This document shows positions 8,984-20,462 of a stretch of 64,000 bases of DNA, in pieces. A program made the translations under genes and the position numbers. The stretch's first letter is position 1; each line of letters begins with the position of its first letter. This stretch comes from DASUPK01 sp963724665. Its GTDB lineage: Bacteria > Actinomycetota > Thermoleophilia > Solirubrobacterales > 70-9. The notes below the pieces were generated by a model. That model worked only from the letters and a program-made list of their open reading frames with translations. It did no database searches and was not told the DNA's origin. The stretch lies in NCBI GenBank assembly GCA_963724665.1, contig CAVRVH010000004.1:62001-126000 (forward strand), written 5' to 3'.

Positions 8984-9859
8984 GTGGTGAACGCGAACGG
9001 CTCCATAGACCCCGGCGCCTCGATGGGCGCCGTGCGTCTGACGGTCAATGACCTGGAGAGCGTCCGCGACTTCTACCGCGATGCGATCGGGCTCACCGAG
9101 CTTCAGCCTGAGGACGGGATCGTTCGCCTCGGAGCGAATGACGGACCCGGCCAGTCCATCATCGAGCTGTTCGGCAGCCCCGACGCTCCACACCGCCCGA
9201 GTGGCACAAGCGGCCTCTTTCATCTGGCGATCCTGGTGCCGACCCGCGCCGACCTCGCCCGCGCCCTGCAGCGGGTCGCGGAGGCGGGCTGGCGGCTCAG
9301 TGGCGCGTCCGACCACCTGGTCAGCGAGGCCCTCTATCTGAGTGATCCGGAGGGCAACGGGATCGAGCTCTATCGCGACCGCCCGCGGGAGGAGTGGCCT
9401 GTCCGTGACGGAGTCCTGCAGATGGACACGCTTCCGCTCGACCTCGATGGCTTCCTGGGCGAGCTCCGCCGCGAGGACGCCCAGGCGAGCATGCCTGCCG
9501 GCACACGCATCGGGCACGTTCATCTCAACGTCGGCGACCTGACGGCGGCGGAGGCCTTCTACTCCGGCGCACTCGGCTTCGACGTCACGGTCCGCGGCTA
9601 TCCGGGTGCGCTCTTCGTCTCCGCCGGCGGCTATCACCATCACCTCGGCCTCAACACGTGGACCGGTGAGGGCGCCCCGCCGCCGCCGGAGGGCAGCCGT
9701 GGGTTGAACCAGTACGAGATCAGGCTGCCGGACTCGGCTCAGCTCGCCGCCGAGGAGGAGCGGCTGCGAGACGCAGGCTTCGAACCACAGCGCGAGGACG
9801 AACGCGTGCGAGTAACCGACCCGTCAGGGAACCGGGTCGTCCTCAGCGCCTCAGGCTGA
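8984..9859 (+). CDS. two-domain VOC protein, CatE-like ring-cleavage dioxygenase/glyoxalase
   Basis: 291 residues with two vicinal-oxygen-chelate modules. Module 1 (about 17-130) begins AVRLTVNDLESVRDFYRDAI and ends in DPEGNGIELYRDR. Module 2 (about 170-288) starts IGHVHLNVGDLTAAEAFYSG and contains GGYHHHLGLNTW. The layout and the HHLGLNTW segment match CatE-like catechol-2,3-dioxygenase family proteins, which bind Fe2+ or Mn2+ in the second module. Two adjacent GTG codons (8984, 8987) or ATG 9023 could start it. Confidence 0.82.
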   Translation: MVNANGSIDPGASMGAVRLTVNDLESVRDFYRDAIGLTELQPEDGIVRLGANDGPGQSIIELFGSPDAPHRPSGTSGLFHLAILVPTRADLARALQRVAEAGWRLSGASDHLVSEALYLSDPEGNGIELYRDRPREEWPVRDGVLQMDTLPLDLDGFLGELRREDAQASMPAGTRIGHVHLNVGDLTAAEAFYSGALGFDVTVRGYPGALFVSAGGYHHHLGLNTWTGEGAPPPPEGSRGLNQYEIRLPDSAQLAAEEERLRDAGFEPQREDERVRVTDPSGNRVVLSASG

Positions 9860-10267
9860 CGGCGTGCGGGTCGACTGGCCCACCTCGATCAGGTGGCCAT
9901 CCGGGTCGCGCATGTAGCAGCGGATCTCGGCCCCGCGGTCCTGAGGCGGGGTGAGGAACTCGGCGCCCTTCGCGCCCCACTCCTCATAACGGGCCTGGAT
10001 GTCGGCGACCCGGATGTTGAGGAAGGCGCTGACGCGGTTTGGGTCATCCGGCACGTCGAGCACGACCTCGGGCTTGTCCTCGGTCGGGCCGCCGCCGACG
10101 TTGATGATCACCCAGCTGTTGGCGACCTGGAGGATGGTCGGCTCGCCCTCCATCACGACCTCGCCGCCCAGCACATCGCTGTAGAAGGCGGCCGAACGCG
10201 CCACGTCCGCGCTGACGATGAAGTGCGTCAGCACAAAGCCCTCGCTCGGCGCGGGAAATTCAGCCAT
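9851..10267 (-). CDS. single-domain VOC (glyoxalase/bleomycin-resistance fold) protein
   Basis: 138 residues forming one vicinal-oxygen-chelate unit: FVLTHFIVSADVARSAAFYS at the start, then VNVGGGPTEDKPEV, and AEIRCYMRDPDGHLIEVGQS at the end, where DPDGHLIE is the usual metal-side motif. Probable metalloenzyme or binding protein; substrate not predictable. Its last codons overlap the convergent two-domain VOC gene (9851-9859). Confidence 0.8.
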   Translation of the reverse strand: MAEFPAPSEGFVLTHFIVSADVARSAAFYSDVLGGEVVMEGEPTILQVANSWVIINVGGGPTEDKPEVVLDVPDDPNRVSAFLNIRVADIQARYEEWGAKGAEFLTPPQDRGAEIRCYMRDPDGHLIEVGQSTRTPSA

Positions 10268-10436
10268 CTGTGCTCAGGCTACTGGCCCCTACCTCGTGTC
10301 GAACCGCGTATTGCGATTTTTATACGCGCGGACAATGCCCCAACCCTGCCTGGGCCTCTAATCTCCGCCCTCGTTTCGTGTGACCAACTCGGCGCGCCCG
10401 CAGGCGCGCCATGCCTGCAAGGAGGCTGCCCCGACG

Positions 10437-12581
<2,145 letters not shown>

Positions 12582-12605
12582 CTTCGAAGCGCTCGTCTGT
12601 ATTCT

Positions 12606-12618
12606 TTGACTTAGTCAA
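12606..12618. promoter_or_regulatory. probable MarR autoregulatory operator
   Basis: TTGAC-TTA-GTCAA, two perfect 5-bp inverted arms around three bases, ends 5 bp before the ATG of the MarR-GNAT gene. MarR dimers commonly bind such short palindromes at their own promoter; the assignment is from position and symmetry only. Confidence 0.5.
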
Positions 12619-12623
12619 GGAAT

Positions 12624-13565
12624 ATGGCGAGCGCTACGAAGAAGGCTGAGAATCACCGCGTCGCCGCCGTCCGCGCCTTCAACCGCTTCTATCCGCTGCA
12701 GGTCGGTCTCCTCTCCCCCGGCTATCTGCACAGCCCGTTCTCCATCACCGAGGCACGGGTGATCTACGAGATCGCCACCCACCAGGAGGCGAACGTCGCC
12801 GACCTCCGCCGCGAGCTCGGCCTGGATCCCGGCTACCTCAGCCGGATCCTCAACCGGTTCGATGAGGAAGGGTTGGTCGCGCGTGGGCGCTCGAAAGCCG
12901 ACCGGCGTCGCCAGGTCGCGAAGCTCACCCCCAAGGGCCGGCGCACCTTCGCCAGCCTGGACCGTCGCTCGAGCGCGGAGATCGGCGGGGTGCTCGCCGC
13001 GTACTCGGACGAACAGCAGCGGCGCCTGGTGGAGGCGATGGGCTCGATCCGCAGGATCCTCGGCGAGCCGCTCGAGGAGCGCCGAGTCGAGATCCGTGAG
13101 ATCCGACCGGGCGACCACGGCTGGGTGCTCGAGCGGCATGCGCACCTCTACGACGACGAGCTCGGCTGGCCGCCGGAGTTCGAAGCCCTGGTCGCGGGCA
13201 TCGTCGCCGAGTACCTGGCCGAGCCCGACCCGGAGCGCGAACGCGGATGGGTCGCGGAGCTCGACGGCGAGCGGGCCGGCGCCGTCTACTGCGTCCGCAA
13301 CTCGGACTCCGTCGCGCAGCTTCGGCTTCTCTTCGTCGAGGAGTGGGCGCGCGAGCTGGGGATCGGGGGCAAGCTCGTCCACCGCTGCATCCGCTTCGCC
13401 CGCTCGAAGGGATACGAGCGGATGGTGCTCTGGACCAACAGCTCGCTGGAGAGCGCCCGCCGGATCTACGACGACGCCGGCTTCACGCAGACCAGCGAGG
13501 CGCCGCACGAGGCCTTCCCGCAGGGGACCGTCGGCCACGAGCTCTGGCTCGAGCTCTCGTCCTAG
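12624..13565 (+). CDS. MarR-family regulator fused to GNAT acetyltransferase
   Basis: 313 residues. The N-terminal MarR winged helix spans about 20-150, with recognition region LRRELGLDPGYLSRILNRF and wing KADRRRQVAKLTPKGR. The C-terminal GNAT domain spans about 155-313 and includes LRLLFVEEWARELGIGGKLV, the acetyl-CoA-binding segment, and ESARRIYDDAGF. Such fusions couple DNA binding to an acetyltransferase whose substrate is unknown. A palindrome immediately upstream suggests autoregulation. The last codons overlap the convergent WS/DGAT gene by 4 bp. Confidence 0.87.
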   Translation: MASATKKAENHRVAAVRAFNRFYPLQVGLLSPGYLHSPFSITEARVIYEIATHQEANVADLRRELGLDPGYLSRILNRFDEEGLVARGRSKADRRRQVAKLTPKGRRTFASLDRRSSAEIGGVLAAYSDEQQRRLVEAMGSIRRILGEPLEERRVEIREIRPGDHGWVLERHAHLYDDELGWPPEFEALVAGIVAEYLAEPDPERERGWVAELDGERAGAVYCVRNSDSVAQLRLLFVEEWARELGIGGKLVHRCIRFARSKGYERMVLWTNSSLESARRIYDDAGFTQTSEAPHEAFPQGTVGHELWLELSS

Positions 13566-14929
13566 TAGGTGACCTGCTCGAGCAGTTCGTCGATGGACGC
13601 GTTCACGTGGGCGGCCAGCTCGTCCGAGTCCGGCAGGATCTCGCTCGCGGCGTAGAGGCCGAAGCAGCAGTCGTCGCGGATCGTGGTCATGCCCACCGAG
13701 AGGGCGTGCTTGTCGGCGATCGGGACCACCGGGTAGGCGGCCTCGAGCTCGCAGCCGAGCATGTACATCGGCTCTCGCGGCCCCGGGATGTTGGAGACCG
13801 TCAGGTTGAAGGTCCGTGGGCTGGCGATCCTCCGGCTCACCACGTGCTGCGCCGTGCGCGGCATGTACTTGAGCATCGCCATGACCGTGTCGCCCCCCTC
13901 GGGAAGACCGGACTCCTTGCGCTCGCACATGGCGAGGCGGACGTTCTGTAGCCGCCGGATCGAGTCGGGCTCGTCGCAGGGCAGGTCGACGAAGACGAAG
14001 GAGATCCGGTTGCCGAGCTCGGTTTCCGGGTCGCCGGCTCGCACGTTGACTGGGACCATCGTCTTGAGCGGCACGGGATCGCGGTCTCGCTCGATCAGAA
14101 AGCGCCGAAACCCTCCGGCGCTCGCCGCGAGCAGGACGTCGTTGACCGACGCGCCGAACGGCTGCCCGATCCGCTTCAGGTCGGCGAGCGGACGGCGGAA
14201 CCAGGCCAGGTGGCGAGCGCCGGTGATCGGCTGGTTGACCGGGTCGCGCGGCTCCGACGGCCGCATCGACTCGGCCAGCGCCTTCCTGGCGCGACCCATC
14301 GGCTCAGCGAGCTCGCCGAGCCGCCGCGGGGAGCGGACGAACCGCGCCGGGTAGCGCAACAGCGAGATCTCCTCGAGGACGAGATCAAGAAGGCCGCCGA
14401 GGAGCCGCCGGGCGGATCCCGGCGGCCGGCTCGGCAGCCATCCATCGGATTCCTCGGGCGGGGGATGTGGTGTCGGATCCAGGAGAAGGGAGGCGAGCTC
14501 GACGGCCGCGATGCCGTCGACCATGCAGTGGTGCGCCTTGCCGACGATCCCGATCCTGCCGTCATCGAGGCGCTCGGCGAGGCAGATCTGCCAGAGGGGG
14601 CGGTCCCGCCGCAGCTGGGTCGACATGCAGGAGTCGACAAGGTCAGCGAAGTGGGTCTGACTGGAGGCGACCACATGCCGGTTCACGTCGAACGCCTCGT
14701 CGTCCACCCAGATCGGCGCGTTCAGACCCAACGGCACCGTCGCGATTCGCTGCCGGTAGCGCGGCGCGCGGCGCAGCCTGCTGGCGATGTGGTCTCGTAA
14801 CTCCTCGAAACGAGGCGCTGGACGCCCTTCCGGCGGCCGAAACGTGGCTGCCCAGCCGACATGCATGTGGGCGCTTGCGTTCTCGACCGCGAGGAATGAG
14901 TCGTCGAGCGCGGATAGCCGTCCGTTCAC
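13562..14929 (-). CDS. wax ester synthase/diacylglycerol acyltransferase (WS/DGAT)
   Basis: 455 residues, the usual length. The catalytic acyl-CoA:alcohol transferase motif HHxxxDG is HHCMVDG at residues 133-139. The N-terminal LSALDDSFL and the C-terminal NLTVSNIPGP motifs of the family are present. It should esterify long-chain alcohols or diacylglycerol with acyl-CoA to make storage wax esters or triacylglycerol at the membrane or lipid body. It stands alone; the two acyl-CoA ligases elsewhere in the window could supply substrate, which is inference. Confidence 0.92.
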   Translation of the reverse strand: MNGRLSALDDSFLAVENASAHMHVGWAATFRPPEGRPAPRFEELRDHIASRLRRAPRYRQRIATVPLGLNAPIWVDDEAFDVNRHVVASSQTHFADLVDSCMSTQLRRDRPLWQICLAERLDDGRIGIVGKAHHCMVDGIAAVELASLLLDPTPHPPPEESDGWLPSRPPGSARRLLGGLLDLVLEEISLLRYPARFVRSPRRLGELAEPMGRARKALAESMRPSEPRDPVNQPITGARHLAWFRRPLADLKRIGQPFGASVNDVLLAASAGGFRRFLIERDRDPVPLKTMVPVNVRAGDPETELGNRISFVFVDLPCDEPDSIRRLQNVRLAMCERKESGLPEGGDTVMAMLKYMPRTAQHVVSRRIASPRTFNLTVSNIPGPREPMYMLGCELEAAYPVVPIADKHALSVGMTTIRDDCCFGLYAASEILPDSDELAAHVNASIDELLEQVTY

Positions 14930-15131
14930 CGTCCGGCCTCCAATCTCCTCGGCAGTTCCCGAACTGCGCGTTTACCCGGGTACTCCAGGCTCAAACAGCC
15001 CAGCGGCGCCGGCTGGCCGCGATCTGCGGTGTTTGCGCCCCTTTAACTTGCGGATCGGGTCGTTCAATCAAATGTCCAATCGTTGCCTGGGCCTAAATTC
15101 TCAGTAGCCGTTCGGCCGATTAGTTGGTTGC

Positions 15132-16121
15132 ATGGATGCACAAGCCGACCGCCTGCGGGCGATCATCAAGACACAGAGCGAGATCGCGGCCGCGGACCTG
15201 GATTCCGCCGAGGTCATGCGGCTGGTGGCTCAGCGTGCCCAGGAGCTCACGGGCGCGAGCGCGGGTGTGATCGAGGTGCCCGACCACGACGAGATGGTCT
15301 ACACGGTCACCACCGGCGACGCGACCCCCTATCTCGGCATCAGGATGGATCGCGACAGCAGCCTCTCCGGCCTGGCTCTCGACCTCGATCAGGTGCTCCA
15401 CTGCGACGACACCGAGGTGGATCCGCGAATCGACCGCGCCGCCTCACGCCGGGTGAAGGCCCGCTCGATGATCGCCGTGCCCCTGCGTCACGACGGCGAT
15501 GCGGTCGGGGTGCTCAAGGTCTACTCAACGGATCCCGGCGCCTTCGGGCCAGAGCATGTCGAGACCCTTCAGCTGCTCACCGAGTCGATCTCGGCTCAGA
15601 TGGCGCATGCGTCCCTGTTCGAGGTGAAGGAGAAGGAGAGCAGGACGGATGCGCTCACCGGCCTGCTCAACCGCCGCGCGTATGAGGAGCGGCTCGCGAT
15701 CGAGGCCGCCAGGAGCTCTCGATACCGGCACCCGCTGGCCGTCGCGATCTTCGACCTCGACGGGTTCAAGGGCGTCAACGACGAGCTCGGCCACCCGGCC
15801 GGCGACGCGGTTCTCCAGGGAGTCGCCACTGCGATCGATTCCTCCCGGCTGACCGACGATGCCTTCCGCATCGGCGGCGATGAGTTCGCTCTGCTGATGC
15901 CGCAGACCAACCTCGAGGGCGCGAAGATCGCAGCGGGGCGCGTCGTCGACGCGATCGAGGCGGCTCAGCTCGGCGACGGGACGGTCACGGCGTGCTACGG
16001 GGTCGCGTCGCTGTCGAGCGGCGACGGACTCGCTCTGCACGACGCTGCCGACCGCTCCCTGCTGGCGGCGAAGCGGCGATCGCCGTTCAGAACCCGGACT
16101 GTGCCCAGGTTCGCTCGCTGA
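15132..16121 (+). CDS. cytoplasmic GAF-GGDEF diguanylate cyclase
   Basis: 329 residues: a GAF domain (about 15-160) and a GGDEF domain (about 168-315). The catalytic motif GGDEF is intact at 248-252 and the RxxD inhibitory site (RLTD, 239-242) sits five residues upstream. No membrane segment, so it likely senses a soluble cue. Predicted to make cyclic di-GMP. ATG 15132 chosen. The stretch upstream (14930-15131) shares the word tgcctgggcct with the glutamine synthetase upstream region. Confidence 0.88.
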   Translation: MDAQADRLRAIIKTQSEIAAADLDSAEVMRLVAQRAQELTGASAGVIEVPDHDEMVYTVTTGDATPYLGIRMDRDSSLSGLALDLDQVLHCDDTEVDPRIDRAASRRVKARSMIAVPLRHDGDAVGVLKVYSTDPGAFGPEHVETLQLLTESISAQMAHASLFEVKEKESRTDALTGLLNRRAYEERLAIEAARSSRYRHPLAVAIFDLDGFKGVNDELGHPAGDAVLQGVATAIDSSRLTDDAFRIGGDEFALLMPQTNLEGAKIAAGRVVDAIEAAQLGDGTVTACYGVASLSSGDGLALHDAADRSLLAAKRRSPFRTRTVPRFAR

Positions 16122-16134
16122 ATAAGCTCCGGGC

Positions 16135-17203
16135 ATCGACTTCCAGGTCCGCAAAGACGATCTGCACGCGACCCGCTTCGAGGAGGGCGACGCGCCCGAG
16201 CTGGAAGACGGCCAGGTTCTCCTCGGCGTCGACACCTTCGGCCTGACCACCAACAACATCACCTATGCGGTGATGGGCGAGGCGATGAACTACTGGGACT
16301 TCTTCCCTGCGGAGGAAGGCTGGGCGCACATGCCGGTCTGGGGATTCGCGGACGTCGTCGCGTCGAAGGCCGACGGCGTTCCCGAGGGCACCAGGATCTT
16401 CGGCTACCTGCCCCCCGCCTCCCACCTGGTCGTCCAGCCCGACCGCTCCGATCCGGCTGACTTCGTCGACACCACGCCATACCGGGCCAAGCTGCCAGCC
16501 GCCTACAACCGATACATCCGCGTCGCGGGACTGCCCTTCTACGAGGAGAAGAACGAGGACCAGCAGATGCTCCTCTGGCCCCTCTACTTCACCTCTTTCC
16601 TGATCGACGACTTCCTCGATGACGAGTCAATGTTCGGCGCGAAGACTGCGGTGCTCTCCAGCGCCTCCAGCCGGACCTCCTCCGCGCTCGCCTGGCTGCT
16701 CGCCCGGCGCGACGGGATCGAGGTGATCGGCCTGACCTCGCCCGGCAACGTCGAGTTCACCGAGTCGCTGGGCGTCTACGACAAGGTCGTCCCCTACGAG
16801 GAGATCGACTCGCTCGAGGCGAAGCCTGCCGTCTACGTCGACATGTCGGGCGACGCCAAGGTCCGCAGCGCGGTTCACGGTCACTACGGGGACGAGTTGC
16901 GGCACTCGGCCGCTGTCGGCATTACCCATCGCGAGGATCTCGGGCGGCGCTGATGAGCTGGCCGGCCCGAAGCCAGTCTTCTTCTTCGCCCCTGACCGCC
17001 TGCGCAAGCGCACCGAGGACTGGGGCCCCGACGGCCTCAACGAGCGGCTCGCCGAGAGCTGGGCGCCCTACGTGGAGTGGACCCGAGACTGGCTCCAGGT
17101 CGAGCACGGCTCCGGCCCGGAGGACGTCGAGAAGATCTATCGCGAGCTGCTCGACGGAAAGTCCGACCCCGCGGTCGGGCACGTCCTGCGGCCCGGCGAC
17201 TAG
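16135..17203 (+). pseudogene. DUF2855 protein with ATC at the start position and one frameshift
   Basis: About 355 residues of a DUF2855 protein (distantly medium-chain-reductase-like). Family sequence begins at 16135 (IDFQVRKDDLHATRFEEG), where the codon is ATC; no ATG, GTG or TTG exists in frame between the upstream TAA (16123) and GTG 16267. A further break lies at 16942-16944: the frame stops at 16951, but one frame over it continues ELAGPKPVFFFAPDRLRKR to TAG at 17201-17203. One extra G in GGG explains it. Function of the family is unknown. Confidence 0.72.
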
Positions 17204-17817
17204 TCCCTTCGCCTCGCTCCTGTGCGCGATCGGCTCTTCCTGCGCCGGTAGTCCCTGGCCTTGGCACGCGAGCCGCAGACTGACATCGAGCACCAGCTGC
17301 CGGCCTGGTTTCGGCTGTGGTCGTAGAACGCCCAGCCGCAGTCGTCCCCGCGACAGGCTTTGAGCCGGATCCAGCTGCCGTCGAGTTGGGCGAGGGCGGC
17401 GGTTGTTCCGATCAGGGCCAGAGCGCCATCGAAATCGCGGCGCGCAGGGACGAAGTCCGGGGGCGAATCTGCGTGAAGCTGCACGAAGAGGCCGGAGCCG
17501 CGAAGCGCACCATCCAGCCTCTCGACGGCTTGGAGGTCAAGCTCGGCTCCGTTGTTCGCGAAGAGCAGAGCGTGAAGACCATCCCTGACTTCCAGAGCTC
17601 GCCGGAGATCGGCCTCGTTCACCGGCGTGCCGGCGGGAACGAGATCTCGCTCGACCAGCCACGTCGCCAACCCCTCGCTGTCGCCGAACTGGTCCTGAAG
17701 GTCGTGCTCGAGATCCCATCGCGAGTTGACGAAGGCCTGCACCAGCCACAGGTCGCCCGGGGCCGGCGGCCTGTCGCCGGGCTGCACTTCGCTCCGGTTT
17801 CGAATCACCAGCGTCAT
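17200..17817 (-). CDS. CGNR zinc-finger (ABATE-domain) transcriptional regulator
   Basis: 205 residues. The N-terminal ABATE domain includes WLVQAFVNSRWDLEHDLQD and spans roughly 20-150. A C-terminal zf-CGNR begins at about residue 155: RLKACRGDDCGWAFYDHSRN, then SWCSMSVCGSRAKARDYRRR, with four Cys to bind zinc. The family is thought to be DNA-binding regulators fused to a ligand-binding module. Divergent from the lipoprotein gene at 17852, its possible target. Its 3' end overlaps the DUF2855 stop. Confidence 0.85.
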   Translation of the reverse strand: MTLVIRNRSEVQPGDRPPAPGDLWLVQAFVNSRWDLEHDLQDQFGDSEGLATWLVERDLVPAGTPVNEADLRRALEVRDGLHALLFANNGAELDLQAVERLDGALRGSGLFVQLHADSPPDFVPARRDFDGALALIGTTAALAQLDGSWIRLKACRGDDCGWAFYDHSRNQAGSWCSMSVCGSRAKARDYRRRKSRSRTGARRRD

Positions 17818-17851
17818 GGTATACGGTGGTAACGCAGGTGACTACGGCGCT

Positions 17852-18436
17852 GTGAGGCTTACGACAACAGTCCTGATCGCGGCGGCTCTGCTCGCCGGGT
17901 GCGGCTCCTCGTCAAGCGGTGGCACGACAGCCGCGTCGATTCCGACTCCGCCAGTGTCGTCCCCCGCGTCGACGCCGGTGGTCGCGCACCATCACCATCT
18001 GCAGCCGCCATGCTCCCGGCGCGCACGAACGGTGCTCGCAAAGACGTCGGCCGTTCAACCGAACACCGTGACGGGCTCTCCGTTCAAAGCCTCGAATGGG
18101 GCGGCGGGCTGCCGGCTGAACGCGGGGAACCTGCAGGTGGTCGTCATGCTCGACAGCGCGCCCCAGCCCTACATCCGGATGGACCGCGAGCAGGTCGAGT
18201 TCTGGCAGAACGTCGAGTGGTCCCACAAGGCAGCTCGCGCAGCGCCGGCGCCGGTGACGAGTCTGGGGCTCGGCGGCTACTGGTTCCCGCTGCAGAGCCG
18301 CATGCTGACGACGGACGGGGTACGGCTGGACACCATCAAGGTGATCTGGCCCACTGGCGGGGCTGCCCGCAAACCCCTCGCCATTCGGCTGGCGCACGTC
18401 TACCTCGGGCCACCGGTCAAGCCGCCCGGCTACTAG
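17852..18436 (+). CDS. exported lipoprotein of unknown function
   Basis: 194 residues from GTG 17852. Signal peptide RLTTTVLIAAALLAGC ends in a lipobox (LLAGC, acylated Cys at about 16). A low-complexity Ser/Thr/Pro spacer follows, including a run of four His (about 55-58), then a compact domain with two Cys that may pair. An in-frame upstream start would run into the CGNR gene and hide the signal peptide, so GTG 17852 is preferred. Confidence 0.72.
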   Translation: MRLTTTVLIAAALLAGCGSSSSGGTTAASIPTPPVSSPASTPVVAHHHHLQPPCSRRARTVLAKTSAVQPNTVTGSPFKASNGAAGCRLNAGNLQVVVMLDSAPQPYIRMDREQVEFWQNVEWSHKAARAAPAPVTSLGLGGYWFPLQSRMLTTDGVRLDTIKVIWPTGGAARKPLAIRLAHVYLGPPVKPPGY

Positions 18437-18438
18437 AT

Positions 18439-18825
18439 CTAGACCTGGAGCCGCTGGGCGACCGAGCCGTCCGCGAGCGCTTGCTCGCCGGCCCGGGTCG
18501 CGTGGTACGTGGAGGCGGCGCCCCTGTCGCCGAAGGCGCGGCTCTCGACCAGGCCTGCGCTGTCCAGCGCCTGAAGCCCCTCCATCACCGGCCGCAGCAG
18601 CGGCTGGGTGAACTTCGTCTTGCTGGAGTAGGAGGACATCAGCCATTTGGTCACCTCGGCCGGCCCTTGGCGATGACCAGACTTGGTCTCCAGTCCGTCG
18701 GGTGAGAACGCATGCATGATCTCCACCCCGAGGTCCGGGGCCGACAGACCGACGAGGCGATCCATCTCCGCCTTGGCCGCGGTCTCCTTCCCGGCCTTCT
18801 CGTCGCGATTCCCGAACAGAGGCAC
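18439..18825 (-). CDS. hypothetical winged-helix-like protein
   Basis: 128 residues. The central and C-terminal parts (PLLRPVMEGLQALDSAGLVE, then STYHATRAGEQALADG) read like a winged helix with a wing and closing helix, as in PadR/MarR-like folds. The N-terminus (MPLFGNRDEKAGKETAAKAE) is charged. Function unknown. It is 10 bp from the antiporter gene and in the same direction, so the two may be co-transcribed. Confidence 0.6.
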   Translation of the reverse strand: MPLFGNRDEKAGKETAAKAEMDRLVGLSAPDLGVEIMHAFSPDGLETKSGHRQGPAEVTKWLMSSYSSKTKFTQPLLRPVMEGLQALDSAGLVESRAFGDRGAASTYHATRAGEQALADGSVAQRLQV

Positions 18826-18835
18826 GCGTCAGACG

Positions 18836-20422
18836 CTACACCTCGAGCCGCTGCTCCTCCAAGTCGAGCTCGCGCTCGACCCGGCGCATCACCTCGGCGC
18901 TGATCTCACGCTGGTTACGAAGCCGGACGAGCTCCGCGCGCTGCACGGCGTAGATCTCGTGCATCATGCGCTGGTAGGCGAGGGAACTCTCCTCGATCCC
19001 GTCCTCGTCCTCGATCTTCCCGGCCCTCGCCGCGAACCGCCTCTTCCGGAAGCGGTAGAGGTTCCGAACTCGCTCGATCGTGCCGTCACGGGTCCAGTCC
19101 TCGCCCTCGAGCTCGTCGACCCGATCGAGCGCGGCCTTCGCGATCACCAGCCTCGCCTTGAGCTCCTCGTTCTCCTCCTCGGTGCCGTCATCGATGACGC
19201 CGAGGCGGCGGATCAGCCAGGGCAGGGTCAGCCCCTGCCCGACCACGGTGACGAGGATGAGAACGAAGGTGATGAACTGGATCAGGTCGCGGCCCGGAAG
19301 CGGTGCGCCGCCGTTGGTGGTCAGGGGCAGCGCCAGGGCCGCGGCGAGCGAGACCGCTCCGCGCATGCCGGCCCAGCCGCTGACCGTGCGCAGCTGCCAG
19401 GTCGATCGCCGGGCGAGCTGCGAGGGCCGCCGGTCGAGGGTCCTGATGATCACGGTCATGGTTTGTCCCCAGATGAAGCGCATCGCGATCACCGCGGCGC
19501 AGACCGCGGCCGAATAGCCGATCACCTCGCTCGCCGAGCTGCCCGCAAGGCCATCGACGATCGAAGGCAGCTGCAGGCCGATCAGGATGAACAGGGTGGC
19601 GTTGAGGAGGAAGGTGAGAATCGACCACATCGCGAAGCCCTGCATCCGGCTCTCCGGCGAGGCGATCTCGGGGGCGCGGAAGCCCAGCACCAACCCGCAC
19701 GCCACAACCGCAAGGACACCGGACACCCCGAGCTGGTCCGCCGGGATGAAGGCGCCGTAGGCGCTGAACAGCGAGATCGTCAGTTCCGTGTTGACGTCGT
19801 TGACCCGCTTGCGGACCTCGGCGATCACCCAGCCGACGGCCAGCCCGATCGCCACGCCGCCCGCGACGTCGCCGAAGAAGGTGAGAACGGTGTGGCCGGT
19901 CGAGACGGTCTCCCCGATCGCCACCGCCACCGCGACCTTGTAGGCGACCAGAGCCGCGGCATCGTTGACCAGGCTCTCGCCCTCGAGGATGTTGACCAGC
20001 CGCCGCGGGGCGCCGACCCGCCGCATGATCGCCGTGGCCGCCGCCGGATCGGTCGGCGAGACGATCGCCCCGAGCGCGAACGACATCGCCCACGGCAGGT
20101 GGATCACCTCATGCGCGATCACTCCCACCACCGCGGCGGTCGCCAGGGTCAGGCCAATCGCGTTGAGCACGATCACCCGGGCGTCGTTCCGCAGGGTGCG
20201 GAGGTCCGCGAAGAAGGCCGACTGGTAGAGAAGCGGCGGGAGGAAGACCAGCAGGACCAGGTCCGGATTCAGGTGGATGTCCGGGATACCTGGGATCAGC
20301 CCAAGCGCCAGTCCGCCGAGCACCAGCGTGATCGGATACGGCACGTTGACCCAGTTGGCGAGCGCGTTCAGCCCGGCGGCCGAGACGAAGAGCGCTGCGA
20401 GGAAGATCTGTAGGTCCCCCAT
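18836..20422 (-). CDS. Na+/H+ antiporter, CPA1 family
   Basis: 528 residues. About twelve transmembrane helices in the first 400 residues, with the CPA1 ion-site signature (GAIVSPTDPAAATAIM, then EGESLVNDAAALV), where the ND pair coordinates Na+/H+ exchange. A cytoplasmic charged tail (about 405-528), predicted helical, probably regulates activity. Function: cytoplasmic pH and Na+ homeostasis. The ATG at 20422 leads straight into the first helix. Confidence 0.9.
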   Translation of the reverse strand: MGDLQIFLAALFVSAAGLNALANWVNVPYPITLVLGGLALGLIPGIPDIHLNPDLVLLVFLPPLLYQSAFFADLRTLRNDARVIVLNAIGLTLATAAVVGVIAHEVIHLPWAMSFALGAIVSPTDPAAATAIMRRVGAPRRLVNILEGESLVNDAAALVAYKVAVAVAIGETVSTGHTVLTFFGDVAGGVAIGLAVGWVIAEVRKRVNDVNTELTISLFSAYGAFIPADQLGVSGVLAVVACGLVLGFRAPEIASPESRMQGFAMWSILTFLLNATLFILIGLQLPSIVDGLAGSSASEVIGYSAAVCAAVIAMRFIWGQTMTVIIRTLDRRPSQLARRSTWQLRTVSGWAGMRGAVSLAAALALPLTTNGGAPLPGRDLIQFITFVLILVTVVGQGLTLPWLIRRLGVIDDGTEEENEELKARLVIAKAALDRVDELEGEDWTRDGTIERVRNLYRFRKRRFAARAGKIEDEDGIEESSLAYQRMMHEIYAVQRAELVRLRNQREISAEVMRRVERELDLEEQRLEV

Positions 20423-20462
20423 CCCCCGGCATTTTCCCGGACGGGGGCGATCCGGGGTCCGC

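Noticed and set aside
8849..9643. N-terminal 265-residue extension of the membrane GGDEF protein
   Set aside because: It is antisense to the VOC gene at 8984-9859; membrane helices begin at ATG 8848.
17818..17851. GGTATAC-type palindrome between the CGNR and lipoprotein genes as an operator
   Set aside because: Only a 6-bp self-complementary core is present, too short to support without more copies.
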